Shown piece by piece: positions 1-8,267 of a stretch of DNA of 40,334 nt (position 1 is its first letter; each line of letters opens with the position of its first letter). The DNA is taken from the NCBI GenBank assembly GCA_014904985.1, contig MU129210.1, forward strand, positions 12,161 through 52,494. The letters are read 5' to 3'. The stretch comes from Hydnum rufescens UP504 (lineage: Eukaryota > Basidiomycota > Agaricomycetes > Cantharellales > Hydnaceae). Both the position numbers and the translations under genes were made by a program. The notes below the pieces were generated by a model that searched no databases, was not told where the DNA came from, and worked only from the letters and a program-made list of their open reading frames with translations.

Positions 1-92
1 TTATTATTTTCTCATTGTTTATGATGGGGGAATCAGTTTCATTCTTATTGACTTGTTTATATTTATTTATTTTTTATTTAAAATTCACAGGA

Positions 93-370
93 AACTACTT
101 AGTAGCACCAACACCTGCCCTAGTGGGTGTGTGGTACCTTCCCTTGCCTCATCGGGGTTCAGTCAGTTTTCAAAGGGGGGGATGTCACAGGCAGTATCTA
201 TTGTATGATAACCTAGATTAAATAAGTAAAATAAGATTAATATGTTGTAAAGGAAAAAATTTGAAGGAACGCAAAAGAGCAGCTAACTGTGATTGGCCCG
301 ATAAGCCCATGTAGCCCGCTGACCCATTCAGGGGCCTTCCCAGGCCTTCCAGCACCTATCCTGATACCCC
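93..370 (-). mobile_element. Truncated stem-loop-array element (copy 0)
   Basis: This is the right-hand remnant of the array element seen complete at 1642-6480. Reading the minus strand, a branch-like TTACAAC and a CTAG acceptor near 207 precede an exon whose end carries the GC-rich stem (about 104-139). To the right, only one arm of the intron stem remains (about 274-286, GCAAAAGAGCAGC). It then abuts the element terminus at 288-370 (CCGATAAGCC ... CTGATACCCC), which matches 15868-15943. The other arm of the array and the centre are missing, as if a deletion ended at the stem axis. The rest of the element lies off the left edge. Confidence 0.6.
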
Positions 371-482
371 CTCCTATATGACTTCTCCCTGGTCATTTTC
401 TAAGTTCAGAGCCAGGGGCCCCTGCCTGAACCACGGAAATCAGGTTAGCCAGCCCCAGGGGCCCCAGCATCAAAACCTCTAG

Positions 483-1460
483 TTAGACTATATAAATGCA
501 AGGCTCGTAATATCTAACTAGACCTACATTTGTGGCTGACTGAGTTGGGCTTACCTTGGTCTGGGCACCTTGCTGTGCAAGAAATTGTTTGTAGGGCTCA
601 TTCTCGACAAAATACGACCATCCGGTCCCAAGATCAACATCGATGACAGTATTCGAATGATTTTTCAAACGAAAATTGGTGTCATTGGCCTGAAAGTATG
701 TGTATAGATATCTGCCCAGGATTATAATGTAAAACACTCTGGCATCCTAAACATTATGAACTCACTGAAGTTCCTGAGGTGATTTCTCCCAATTGGGGGG
801 GAGGTTTATATCTGGATCAGGGCACGCAGGACATGTAATTGCAAGTTCACCAGGTTTCATGCCATCAGTACCACTTGGGTCATGTGCATGTCCACCATGC
901 TTCAATAATTTGAGATTTTGCCATTCACGGATAATGTGAAGGAAGGAAACATATTGTGTCTGAGGGATGTAATGAGTACCAGGTGACAAACAGGCAAGTG
1001 GGAAATCACCTGCAGATTCAATAAGCCAGTATTGTCGGTCCCCCTTTCGAGCGCACAGTAGAACTGGTGTGCAGATAATTTGGACTGAAGACTGAGGAGA
1101 TGGAAGTGGCAGAGTATGTTGAAAGTAGTGCATGTTTGCAGTGAAACAATGGTCACTGGGAACCAACCAGAATGGAGTAGTTGGATACAAGCGTGAGGAG
1201 CAGTAGAGCAATCACAAAAATAAATTGAAACTTTGTGAAGGCCATTTATGTGAATTACAGTGAATGATGATGCGCCTTTCTTTGGATTTGGGCAGGGACG
1301 ATTGCCATGAGGCCTAACTCAAAAAGGGTCATGTGTTCAAAGCAGCTGCTGTCCCATGTCTTTTGTGTTGGATGCATGAGACAAGTCAAAATACAAACAT
1401 CAAAATATGAAGAAATACATAGGCCTACCTCGATTTGATGTAGAACAACACTGGCCATAA
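483..1460 (-). pseudogene. KDZ transposase (CxC2-associated) N-terminal/middle fragment
   Basis: Fragment of a KDZ-superfamily DNA transposase as found in agaricomycetes. Reading leftward on the minus strand: a degenerate N-terminal part around 1255-1458; the segment FHLLSLQSKLSAHQFY with ALERGTDNTGL (about 1100-1030); REWQNLKLLKHGGHAHDPSG; and the hallmark GELAITCPACPDPDINLPPNW (about 860-780). After an intron-like gap comes DTNFRLKN ... GWSYFVENEPYKQFLAQQG (about 680-570). These blocks match the order in the copy at 38055-36672. The reading frame shifts at least once (near 1120-1160), and the GVGDLQKGE catalytic region is missing on the left, where the gene stops near the array remnant at 93-370. 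Inactive. Confidence 0.8.
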
Positions 1461-1535
1461 GATTTCTCCACGAAGTTCATGTAAAAATTCATGCTATGGC
1501 CATGAGCTTCGTGGGATAGCATTATCCACGAAGAC
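1455..1535. repeat. Palindromic CCACGAAG repeat, also at 11070-11130
   Basis: The block GGCCATAAGAT ... CCACGAAGTTCATG ... CATGAGCTTCGTGG forms an inverted repeat. A related block (GGCCATAAGATTATATG ... CCCACGAAGCTCCTG ... ATGCTATCCC) lies at about 11060-11125, just outside the left end of the second array element. It may be a small palindromic element or part of the outer end of the array elements. No coding content seen. Confidence 0.4.
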
Positions 1536-1688
1536 CCACAAGTGCTGCTATGAGTCTATTTGTCAGCCGAGGAATGGGGGAGCAACTGGAGTGGGATCAA
1601 ATAGCAATTATGAGCAGAGGCAGATGGATATATATGGGTAGGGGGTATTGGGTTGGTCCCAGGGCACCTTGGTCAGTCATCTAAGCCT

Positions 1689-1736
1689 ACCTAGTTAGGT
1701 ACCACTTCCGGGGCAGATAATGGTACCTAAGTAGGT
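1689..1736. repeat. Left terminal palindrome of copy 1
   Basis: ACCTAGTTAGGTACCA pairs with TGGTACCTAAGTAGGT across a short GGGGCAG loop. It is the inverted counterpart of the palindrome at 6392-6446, and similarity continues outward to TGACCA on both sides, so it marks the two ends of the element. Confidence 0.65.
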
Positions 1737-1739
1737 CCC

Positions 1740-1890
1740 ATCACTATTCCGGCCGAAATGGCCATTTTATGATTTGCACTTCAGTCAACCGAATTGGCCG
1801 AAGTGGCCGAAAATTGGCCGAAAATTGGCCAAAACTGGGACTTAGAGAATCTCAGACTTGCACCAGGCCATACTGGCTTATCGGGGATAG
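1740..1890. repeat. GGCCGAAA direct repeats and CCGATAAGCC block (left end of copy 1)
   Basis: Contains short direct repeats of GGCCGAAAATT and, at about 1866-1886, GGCCATACTGGCTTATCGGG. The latter is the reverse complement of the terminus block CCGATAAGCC.GTATGGCC found at 15868-15890 and about 293-312. No ORF of note. Confidence 0.6.
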
Positions 1891-2238
1891 TATGTTCCAT
1901 TTATATTTATTTATTTATTTATTATCACTATATTATACATATAATGCCCTCAGTCAGAGGGCAGTCTTATTTATTTATTCAAAAATTCCATTAAAAAAAA
2001 CATACCACACCCGCAGTGGGTGTGGTACCGTCCGTATAAATCAAAAAACAAAGTACTTAGTAGCACCACACACCCACTAGGGTGTGTGGTACCGTCCATA
2101 GGAATATTAAAAAAAACTACTTGGTAGCACCACACACCCGCTAAGGCGGGTGTGTGGTACCGGGGGCACGGCTTGGCGCGTCACCGTTGGGCACGGGTTA
2201 CGGATTGCCATTGAGGGGGTCGTCGTTTTGGGAGGATC

Positions 2239-2346
2239 CTAGAATAGTAGTGTATCTTAGTAAAAAAAATTTCGAAGTGACGCAAAAGGAGCAGCTTGCG
2301 CTGCTCCTTTTGCGTCGTACATATAGAAATAAAATAAAATAAAAAT
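2239..2346 (-). other. Array intron L7 (copy 1, AT donor)
   Basis: Minus-strand intron, 108 nt. The donor position reads AAG then ATTTTT (GT lost), the branch is TTACTAAG-like, and the acceptor is TTCTAG. It holds the perfect 15-bp stem CGCAAAAGGAGCAGC with loop TTGC (2281-2314). Confidence 0.55.
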
Positions 2347-2515
2347 CTTGTAGTACCACACCCACCGATAGTGGGTGTGTACTCGTTTCGCACCGCGGTC
2401 GGCGCGGTTTGTACTCGGTATGGGTCATCATTTGGGGGTTGGTTCATTTGCGGGTTTCCATCCTCGCGTGTGTTCGGGGTTCGCCGGTCTTGATTTGGGG
2501 GGTCAAATGACAAAC

Positions 2516-2626
2516 CTAGGAATACTATAATCATTTAGTAAAGAGGAAAGAAGACCAGCCACGCAAAAGGAGCCTAAGCTATCGCTGCTCTTTTTGCGCG
2601 GTTATCATGTACCGGAGATTGCTTAC
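2516..2626 (-). other. Array intron L6 (copy 1)
   Basis: Minus-strand intron, 111 nt, donor CAG|GTAAGC, branch TTACTAA, acceptor CCTAG. Its stem (2561-2599) has an insertion in the left arm (AGGAGCCTAAGCTATCG), so pairing is partly lost. Confidence 0.6.
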
Positions 2627-2880
2627 CTGAATGTTACCACCACACCGCTGGAAGCGGGTTGTGGCTCTGTCTGGTGTTTTCTGGCGTCTTGCGCCGTAGC
2701 TCCCGTCGCGTGTCTTTTGTCTTGGCGGTTCGTCGTTGGCGGGTTTCGTTTGTTTTTGCGGGTCGCATCATCGTTTCCGGGGGGAAGGGGTTCGTTTGGC
2801 GGGCCTTTGGGCCTCGTTCGGTGGGTCGCGGTTCACGGTTCGTGCGGGTTTGGTGCGGGTTGTGGGTGCGGATGGACAAT

Positions 2881-2982
2881 CTACGATAATAAATGATATG
2901 TTAGTGCAAAACAAAAAAAAAACAAAAAAAGAAAAGCCACGCAAAAGGAGCAGCATTGGCTGCTCCTTTTGCGTGACGGTAC
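2881..2982 (-). other. Array intron L5 (copy 1)
   Basis: Minus-strand intron, 102 nt, weak donor GTACCG, branch CACTAAC, acceptor CGTAG. It holds the stem ACGCAAAAGGAGCAGC / GCTGCTCCTTTTGCGT (2939-2974). Confidence 0.55.
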
Positions 2983-3145
2983 TGGAAAACCAATGCACCT
3001 GCTTCAGCGGGTGTGTGGTTCCTGTGGCCTTCTGGCGCGGTTTTGGCCGGTTACAATTCGCGGGTCGCGCGCGGGTTGTCATTTCGGGAGGGGGGGGGGT
3101 TCATATGGCAGGTCTTCATTTATTTCTTGTCGTTCGGGCGGTAGT

Positions 3146-3246
3146 CTAGAATAATAGATAATATGTTAGTTAAAAATTAAAACCAGCGCAAAAAGAGCAG
3201 CATTGGCTGCTCTTTTCACGCTGGTAGAGGTGCAGGCATAACTTAT
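3146..3246 (-). other. Array intron L4 (copy 1, AT donor)
   Basis: Minus-strand intron, 101 nt. The donor is AAG|ATAAGT instead of GTAAGT, with branch AACTAAC and acceptor TTCTAG. The stem lies at 3183-3224. Confidence 0.6.
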
Positions 3247-3504
3247 CTTATATAGAACCACACACCCGCCACAGCGGGTGTGTGGTTTGCTTGGCGGGCG
3301 TGTTCTCACTTGCCGTGGCTCGCCTTTGTGTTTATCGCGTATTCCGTTTGGCGTGTTTTCGGTTGGCGCGGTGTTGTTTGAATCCTGGCTGGTCGGGCCC
3401 TCATCGTTGGCGGGTGTGTGGTCTGGCCCGTTTCGGCGGCTCTCCGTTCCGCTCATCCTTGTTCAGCGGCTCTTCATTTCGTTGGTTGGAGGTTGGGCGA
3501 TAAC

Positions 3505-3601
3505 CTAGAAAAGTCGATAGTGTTAGTTAGTAATTAGAACCTGCGCAAAAAGGGCAGCACTAGCTGCTCTTTTTGCGCAGTTGCGTACACAAGATACTTA
3601 C
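3505..3601 (-). other. Array intron L3 (copy 1)
   Basis: Minus-strand intron, 97 nt, donor AAG|GTAAGT, branch AACTAAC, acceptor TTCTAG, stem 3541-3580 (CTGCGCAAAAAG ... CTTTTTGCGCAG). Confidence 0.75.
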
Positions 3602-3736
3602 CTTGCATACCACACACCCGCCGCAGCGGGTGTGTGGTTTGCGTGACTTCCTTGTTTTGTGCGGGCTATCGTTCGGCGGGTTTTCATGTGCCCTGGCTTT
3701 GGTTGGGCTGGTGCGGACGTTCGTTCAAATCATGAC

Positions 3737-3839
3737 CTAGAATATTAAAATGTGTTAGTTAAAAATTCGAAAAGGCACAAAAGGAGCAGCTATCGCTGCT
3801 CCTTTTGCGCGGCTGTATCTATTGGGGGGGGGAACTCAT
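3737..3839 (-). other. Array intron L2 (copy 1, AT donor)
   Basis: Minus-strand intron, 103 nt. The donor is AAC|ATGAGT (G to A at the first base), with branch AACTAAC and acceptor TTCTAG. The stem at 3775-3810 uses GGAGC/GCTCC where others use AGAGC/GCTCT, a paired change. Confidence 0.6.
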
Positions 3840-3983
3840 GTTAAACAGTGCCACACACCCGCCGCAGCGGGTGTGTGGTTCCTGGGGCTACCCATTGGGC
3901 GGTCCGTTGTTTGTTTGGTTTGGCTCTTGCCGTTCGGGCCCTCGTTGTGCGGCGGGTTTTTGTCTCGGGCCTTAGACCATAAT

Positions 3984-4088
3984 CTAAAATAATAAAAGCT
4001 ACGTCAGTATAAGAATTCGAAGTGGCGCAAAAAGAGTAGCTTGCGCTACTCTTTTTGCGCTATTTGTACCTACTGAGACAAAACTCAC
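3984..4088 (-). other. Array intron L1 (copy 1)
   Basis: Minus-strand intron, 105 nt, donor AAG|GTGAGT, branch TACTGAC, acceptor TTTTAG. The perfect 16-bp stem GCGCAAAAAGAGTAGC with loop TTGC lies at 4025-4060. It mirrors intron R1 (4919-5023), which is also 105 nt, across the central palindrome. Confidence 0.8.
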
Positions 4089-4179
4089 CTTATGACCACA
4101 CACCCGCAGCAGCGGGTGTGTGGTCGTGTGTTCGCCTTTCTGGGCCGTTGCTGGTGTGGTGTGCGTAGCTGTGCAATTC

Positions 4180-4816
4180 AACGCCGGCAATTGCCGGTAC
4201 TCGAAAAGCGCCCAAGTGCTGGTGCTACAAACATAATACATATTAGTAGCAAGTATCTAGACATGGAATACATGCTATATAATAAGTATTTATCCAAAAA
4301 TGCGAAGAAGAAGATGATAATAAGTCAGAGCTCACTGAGACATGATATGCCTAATTGCAAAGTGGATTGGGCCACTTCTATAGGTCAGAATTAGCCCAAA
4401 TTGAAATATATTAATGGTATATATGCACCCTACATGGGCGACTGATTATATTGGACGATCTGTCCATTTTTCAATTTTTCGCACCCTCAATTCCCTAATT
4501 AGGGAATTGAGGGTGCGAAAAATCGAAAAATGGACGGATCGTCCAATATAATCAGTCGTCCATGTAGCGTGCATATATACTATTAATATATTTCAATTTG
4601 GGCTAATTCTGACCTATAGAAGTGGCCAATCCACTTTGCAATTAGGCATATCATGTCTCAGTGAGCTCTGACTTATTATCATCTTCTTCTTCGCATTTTT
4701 GGATAAATACTTATTATATAGCATGTATTCCATGTCTAGATACTTGCTACTAATATGTATTATGTTTGTAGCACCAGCACTTGGGCGCTTTCTGAGTACC
4801 GGCAATTGCCGGCGTT
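4180..4816. repeat. Central near-perfect palindrome of copy 1
   Basis: Two arms of about 318 bp (4180-4498 and 4499-4816) are reverse complements with only a handful of mismatches. The axis is TTCCCTAATTAGGGAA. The outer ends carry a smaller palindrome CCGGCAATTGCCGG (4184-4197; 4799-4812) that recurs at 9961-9976 and near 13191 in the other copies. Because both arrays start at its edges and point away, it is the natural candidate for a divergent promoter and for the element's origin. The promoter role is inference: I see no clear TATA or initiator to prove it. Confidence 0.9.
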
Positions 4817-4918
4817 GAGTTTGCATCTTCCTCCGCATCTCCGTTACCACAACAGGCAACCGCCTGGAAAGGCAACCACACGACCACACGCCCGCTGCTG
4901 CGGGTGTGTGGTCACAAG
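4755..4918 (+). other. First exon of the right array (mirror 4252-4089 on minus)
   Basis: From ATG 4755 an open frame (MYYVCSTSTWAL ... CGCVVTR) reaches the splice donor at 4919. The mirrored arm has the same start at 4241 on the minus strand. In copy 2 the homologous exon has an indel after the TTGGCGCTTTC block that breaks this frame, so coding is doubtful. The exon ends with the 30-nt stem ACCACACGCCCGC ... GCGGGTGTGTGGT (4883-4912). Confidence 0.4.
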
Positions 4919-5023
4919 GTGAGTGTTTTTATTAATAGATACAACAGCGCAAAAAGAGCAGCGAAAGCTGCTCTTTTTGCACTGCTTTGAATTTTTTAAC
5001 TAATGTGTCGTTTATTATACTAG
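4919..5023 (+). other. Array intron R1 (copy 1)
   Basis: Intron of 105 nt, donor AAG|GTGAGT, branch TAACTAAT (about 4997-5004), acceptor TACTAG. The stem AGCGCAAAAAGAGCAGC closes on a GAAA (GNRA-type) loop. Without the stem the intron would be about 68 nt, a normal fungal length. Confidence 0.85.
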
Positions 5024-5265
5024 ATTGAGGCCTGCTCCAAGGCCCACGAAAGCCCACGAAACGACAAGGGCCCAAACGGCAACGCGACACGCCGAAACGC
5101 GCCAAACGGCAACGCGTCAAACGAGGGCGCGACGTGCCAAACGGCAACACGCCAAACGAGGACGTGACACACGGCAACGCGATATACGGAAACCCACCAA
5201 ACAAGGACGCAACCGCGCCAAATGAGCCACACACCCGCCACGGCGGGTGTGTGGCACTATGTAAG

Positions 5266-5373
5266 GTGAGTCCCCACCCCCCCAGTAGCTACAGCCGCGC
5301 AAAAAGAGCAGCGAAAGCTGCTCTTTTTGCGCTGCTTTGGAATATTTTACTAACGTGTGTTTACTTATTTTAG
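5266..5373 (+). other. Array intron R2 (copy 1)
   Basis: Intron of 108 nt, donor AAG|GTGAGT, then a C-run, stem 5297-5332 (16 perfect pairs, GAAA loop), textbook branch TACTAAC (5348-5354), acceptor TTTTAG. Confidence 0.9.
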
Positions 5374-5609
5374 ATTGAGGCCTCGTCCAACGCATGACGA
5401 GAGCCCAAACGGCAATGCGACGTACGGAAACGCGACACGGCAATGCGACATACGGCAACGCGACACAGCAACGTGACCCACGGCAGCGCGCCACGGCAAC
5501 GCGACACATGACAGCGCGACACGGCAACGCGCCAAACGAGGGCGCGACCGCGTCAAATAACGCCCAGGAATCACACACCTGCCACGGCGGGTGTGTGGTT
5601 CTATATCAG

Positions 5610-5725
5610 GTGAGTCCCTTCCCCCCCCCCGCTCCAGTAGCTTCAGCCACGCAAAAAGAGCAGCGAAAGCTGCTCTTTTTGCGTGGTGCTTATTTCTTAA
5701 CTAATTTAAACATAGTATTTTGTAG
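5610..5725 (+). other. Array intron R3 (copy 1)
   Basis: Intron of 116 nt, donor CAG|GTGAGT, C-run, stem 5647-5686 (CCACGCAAAAAGAGCAGC, GAAA loop), branch TTAACTAAT, acceptor TTGTAG. An earlier CATAG at 5711-5715 is a possible alternative acceptor. Confidence 0.8.
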
Positions 5726-5899
5726 GTTTCAACTTCTCTCGCGAACGAATACCGACAAAGAACCCACCGTAACCCCGCCTATCGACGCCCGAACGACGGG
5801 GGACCCGTATGAACCGCCGTGCGTACGAGCCCGCATATGTACGAGCCGCGTACACGGCCCCAGTACCCTACACCTGCCGCAGCGGGTGTGGGGCACAAG

Positions 5900-6013
5900 G
5901 TATGTCTCATGTTTTGTTTGATTTCTTAGTCTTGTGGCGCAAAAGAGCAGCATAAGCTGCTCTTTTTGCGCTGCATTCATGTTCTACTAATATTTTATTC
6001 CTTATTTATCTAG
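5900..6013 (+). other. Array intron R4 (copy 1)
   Basis: Intron of 114 nt, donor AAG|GTATGT, stem 5937-5971, branch TACTAAT (5985-5991), acceptor ATCTAG. Splicing it joins two open stretches (5727-5899 and 6014-6248) in one frame up to TAG in the AT-rich tract. Confidence 0.8.
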
Positions 6014-6234
6014 ATCCTTGACCAGAATCCCCGCGAGCCCCAAGCAGAACCGGCCGAACGAGATGTGGCGAACGATAACTACGAACGAACCCCCACAAAT
6101 GAAGACCGACCACTCGAGGGAGTGCCCAAAAGGAACCGGCCCCGACCGCACTCGCTGCGGGGGGTACGGTGGGTATATGCGGGCGCGTGACCCGCATAAA
6201 CCATCCCCCCTGTGGTGGCAGACCCCGGGGGGGA

Positions 6235-6325
6235 TAATATGTATATAGCATAATATGTATATAATTATAGTAGTAATAATAATAATAATGATAATAATAA
6301 TAATAAATAAATATATAATCTAGCA
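6235..6325. repeat. AT-rich / AATAAT microsatellite at the right end of copy 1
   Basis: ATATGTATATA followed by AATAATAATAATGATAATAAT. It mirrors the TTTATTTATTTATT tract at 1895-1980. Similar tracts bound copy 2 (11150-11185 and 15800-15860). It may serve as the 3' end or polyadenylation region of the array transcripts; that role is inferred. Confidence 0.5.
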
Positions 6326-6391
6326 CAGCCATGGATTGGCTGAAATGAATCGGAATGACCGTATTTTGGCTGTATTTCGGCCATACTGTCT

Positions 6392-6446
6392 GGGGACCTA
6401 TTAGGTACCATTTTCTGCCCTGAAAATGGTACCTAATTAGGTCCCC
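6392..6446. repeat. Right terminal palindrome of copy 1
   Basis: A 25-bp-armed hairpin: GGGGACCTATTAGGTACC on one arm and GGTACCTAATTAGGTCCCC on the other, around TGCCC, with one bulge. It is the inverted partner of 1689-1736. Confidence 0.7.
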
Positions 6447-6479
6447 AATTTAGCTGACCAGCCTGATCCAGCATTGACA

Positions 6480-7190
6480 TTGCCCATTCAAATGGCGGGA
6501 TTTTCCTAATTTGGAATCTGGATTCGCCCGGCGCTAGGCCATTTACTTTGGGCACTTCAACCACTGCTCCCCTTGGCCATTGCCATAAATCCTATTCTAT
6601 TGACTGCTATACAAGGGGAAGCCTACATGGTTAATTCTATAAGGGCAATAGTAAAGGAATACGAGGGCAATGAGATTTCTGTGGTTGCGTGCAGGCTTCT
6701 CGGGCTCATCAAGGCCTCAGCACTACATGAGCAATGAGCGCAATAAATTGGCTCACAGGGGTTAGGAGAGCATAAACACAGAATCAGAGGCTGATAGGGG
6801 CAACAGAATTTCTGGGGCTGCATTCAGGCTCAGCACCATGAGCAACATGGTTTTTTGGTTGAATTGGCTGCGAATGCGAGCGGTAGGATGTAGGGGAATA
6901 CAAGGTCAATAGGGTAATGAGATCTTGTCGAGGGCAGTGTGTAGGCGAAGAATATGAGGTTGATAAGGGAACTGGGGTTTCCGTGGCTGTGTGTGGGTAC
7001 GGCAAGGACTTGGGTTCAGCAGGAACTTGGTTATGTGAGGGGGAGAGCTGTCGGTAGGTAAGGAATATGAGGCTGATGAGGGAGCTGTGGCTGCATGGTG
7101 CGGGCTGCTACAGTTTCTAAGTTAAATAGATCATGAGCGTTAAGAGAATACTATGAGAATAATGAGAGTGTATCTTACAGATGTGATATC
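6480..7190. repeat. Diffuse degenerate repeats, no gene seen
   Basis: Loose repeats of words such as AGGGGAATACGAGGGCAATGAG and GAATATGAGG(C/T)TGATAAGGG, spaced roughly 100-150 bp apart. Open frames here are short and unlike any family I know. I read it as a decayed long-period repeat leading into the minisatellite to its right. Confidence 0.4.
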
Positions 7191-7199
7191 ATAGCCAAG

Positions 7200-8140
7200 C
7201 CCTGTGATCATGGTCGCTGACTAGCCTCGAGAACGGCCCCTCGCGATAAGGAGTTGTCGAATATACTTTTTAGAATGGGGCCTTGCAACAGATATTGCTG
7301 GCTAGTGGCTTCGAGAACGGGCCTTGCGACCACGGTTGTGACAGGCTTCCGGAGAACAGGGGCTTGCAATCAGGAGTTGCTGCTAGGCTTCAAGGAACGG
7401 GGTCGCGACCACGGTTGCTGACTAGCTCGAGAACGGGGCCTCACAATCAGAGTTGCTGGCTAGGCTCCGAGAATGGGCTCAGTGATCAGAGGTTGCTGAC
7501 TGGGCTTTGGAGAATGGGCCCGCGACCACGGTGCTGACTAGGCTTCGAGAACGGGCCTCGCGACCCACGGTTGCTGACTAGGCTTTGAGAACAGGACCTC
7601 GCGACCACGGTTGCTGATAGGGCTTCGAGAAACGGGGCCTCGCAATCAGGGAGTTGCATGGCTAGGCTCCGAGTAATGGGGCCTCGCGATCAGAGTGCTG
7701 ACTGGGCTTCGAGAATTGGGGCCTCGCGACCACGGTTGCTGACTAGGCTTCTTGGAGAACGGGGCCTTGCGACCATGTTGCTGACTAGGCTTCTGAGAAC
7801 GGGACCTCGCGGACACGGTTGCATGACTGGCTTCGAGAACGGGGCCTTGCAATCAAAGTGCGTGGCTAGGCTCCGAGAACGGGGGCCTCGCATCAAGTTG
7901 CTGGCTAGGCTTCGAGAATGGGGCTCGTGATTCGGTTGCTGACTAGGCTTCGAGAACAGGGTATTGGGAGCCTCGCAATCAGGTTGCTGACTCAACTTCG
8001 AGAATGGGCCTTGAGTCACTGACTTGGATTCGAGAACAGGGCCTCGCAATGATAATTGCTGACTAGGCTCTGAGAACAGGGCCTTGTGATGATAGTTGCT
8101 GACTAGGCTTTGAGAACAGGGTGTCACAATCACAGTTGCA
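7200..8140. repeat. 40-bp minisatellite
   Basis: About 20-24 imperfect copies of a 40-bp unit containing GAGAACGGGGCCTCGCGACC and TTGCTGACTAGGCTTC. Many copies differ by single-base insertions or deletions, so any reading frame through it is fortuitous. It lies between array copy 1 and the 3' end of the KDZ fragment at 8268. Confidence 0.85.
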
Positions 8141-8267
8141 CTTCAAGAGAGAATGGTGTTGAACGTTCCTCACGTGACATGTCAGACTCAACACCACATA
8201 TTAGCGCCCGAGAAAGAGAGTAAGTCCAAAACTATATACACATAGAAACTATCTACGGCACATAGGA

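Larger units (their letters stand above)
1990..4124 (-). repeat. Left exon-intron stem-loop array, copy 1 (transcribed leftward)
   Basis: Array of about eight to ten units read on the minus strand from 4124 down. Exon-end stems lie at 4095-4124, 3850-3879, 3609-3638, 3257-3286, about 2990-3020, about 2638-2667 (weak), 2355-2381, and three crowded degenerate ones at 2129-2158, 2065-2090 and 2003-2027. Intron stems lie at 4025-4060, 3775-3810, 3541-3580, 3183-3224, 2939-2974, 2561-2599 and 2281-2314. Between stems, exon bodies are about 100-290 nt, C/A-rich on the sense strand, with recurring CCGAACGGC and CCAAAC words. Units decay outward. No continuous ORF runs through the exons, so I read the product as non-coding. 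Confidence 0.7.
4883..6234 (+). repeat. Right exon-intron stem-loop array, copy 1 (transcribed rightward)
   Basis: Cleanest array in the window. Exon-end stems lie at 4883-4912, 5226-5255, 5570-5599, 5866-5893, and a degenerate one near 6145-6165. Intron stems lie at 4947-4983, 5297-5332, 5647-5686 and 5937-5971. Internal exons are 242, 236 and 174 nt. Exons 2 and 3 begin ATTGAGGCC and are built of short direct repeats around ACGGCAACGCGACAC. Every exon stem sits just upstream of its donor, commonly followed by a few bases and AAG|GTGAGT. Reading frames are interrupted: for example, exon 3 has TGA right after the splice in the frame open in its 3' half. Confidence 0.8.
1642..6480. mobile_element. 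Symmetric stem-loop exon/intron array element (copy 1)
   Basis: Unrecognised element of about 4.8 kb with mirror symmetry. From outside in, each half has: an end containing a GGTACC-centred palindrome (1689-1736; 6392-6446); GGCC-rich sequence with GCCGAAA/TTTCGGC; an AT-rich tract (1895-1980; 6235-6325); an array of exon-intron units pointing outward (minus strand 1990-4124, plus strand 4883-6234); and a shared central palindrome (4180-4816). The left end begins with GGGGTATTG, the complement of the CTGATACCCC-like terminus of copies 0 and 2. I see no transposase, so it is either non-autonomous or a structured non-coding locus. The exons in the two arms differ in sequence, which argues against an assembly fold-back. 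The element class is inferred. Confidence 0.6.

Noticed and set aside
4180..4816. Assembly fold-back artefact
   Set aside because: Arrays beyond the palindrome differ in unit number and exon sequence on the two sides, and a second, diverged copy (centre near 13300) has the same layout.
4755..6013. A conserved multi-exon protein gene in the arrays
   Set aside because: The peptide at exon ends (HTR-x-GGCVVL-like) is conserved because the DNA stem is; exon lengths 242 and 236 do not keep one frame and stops occur right after acceptors.
1990..6165. CRISPR-like array of palindromic repeats with spacers
   Set aside because: Two different repeats alternate, spacing varies from about 60 to over 250 bp, and each carries fungal splice signals; the rest of the window is eukaryotic.
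1642..6480. Helitron
   Set aside because: No Rep/helicase, no TC start or CTRR end; the ends are inverted and the element is symmetric.
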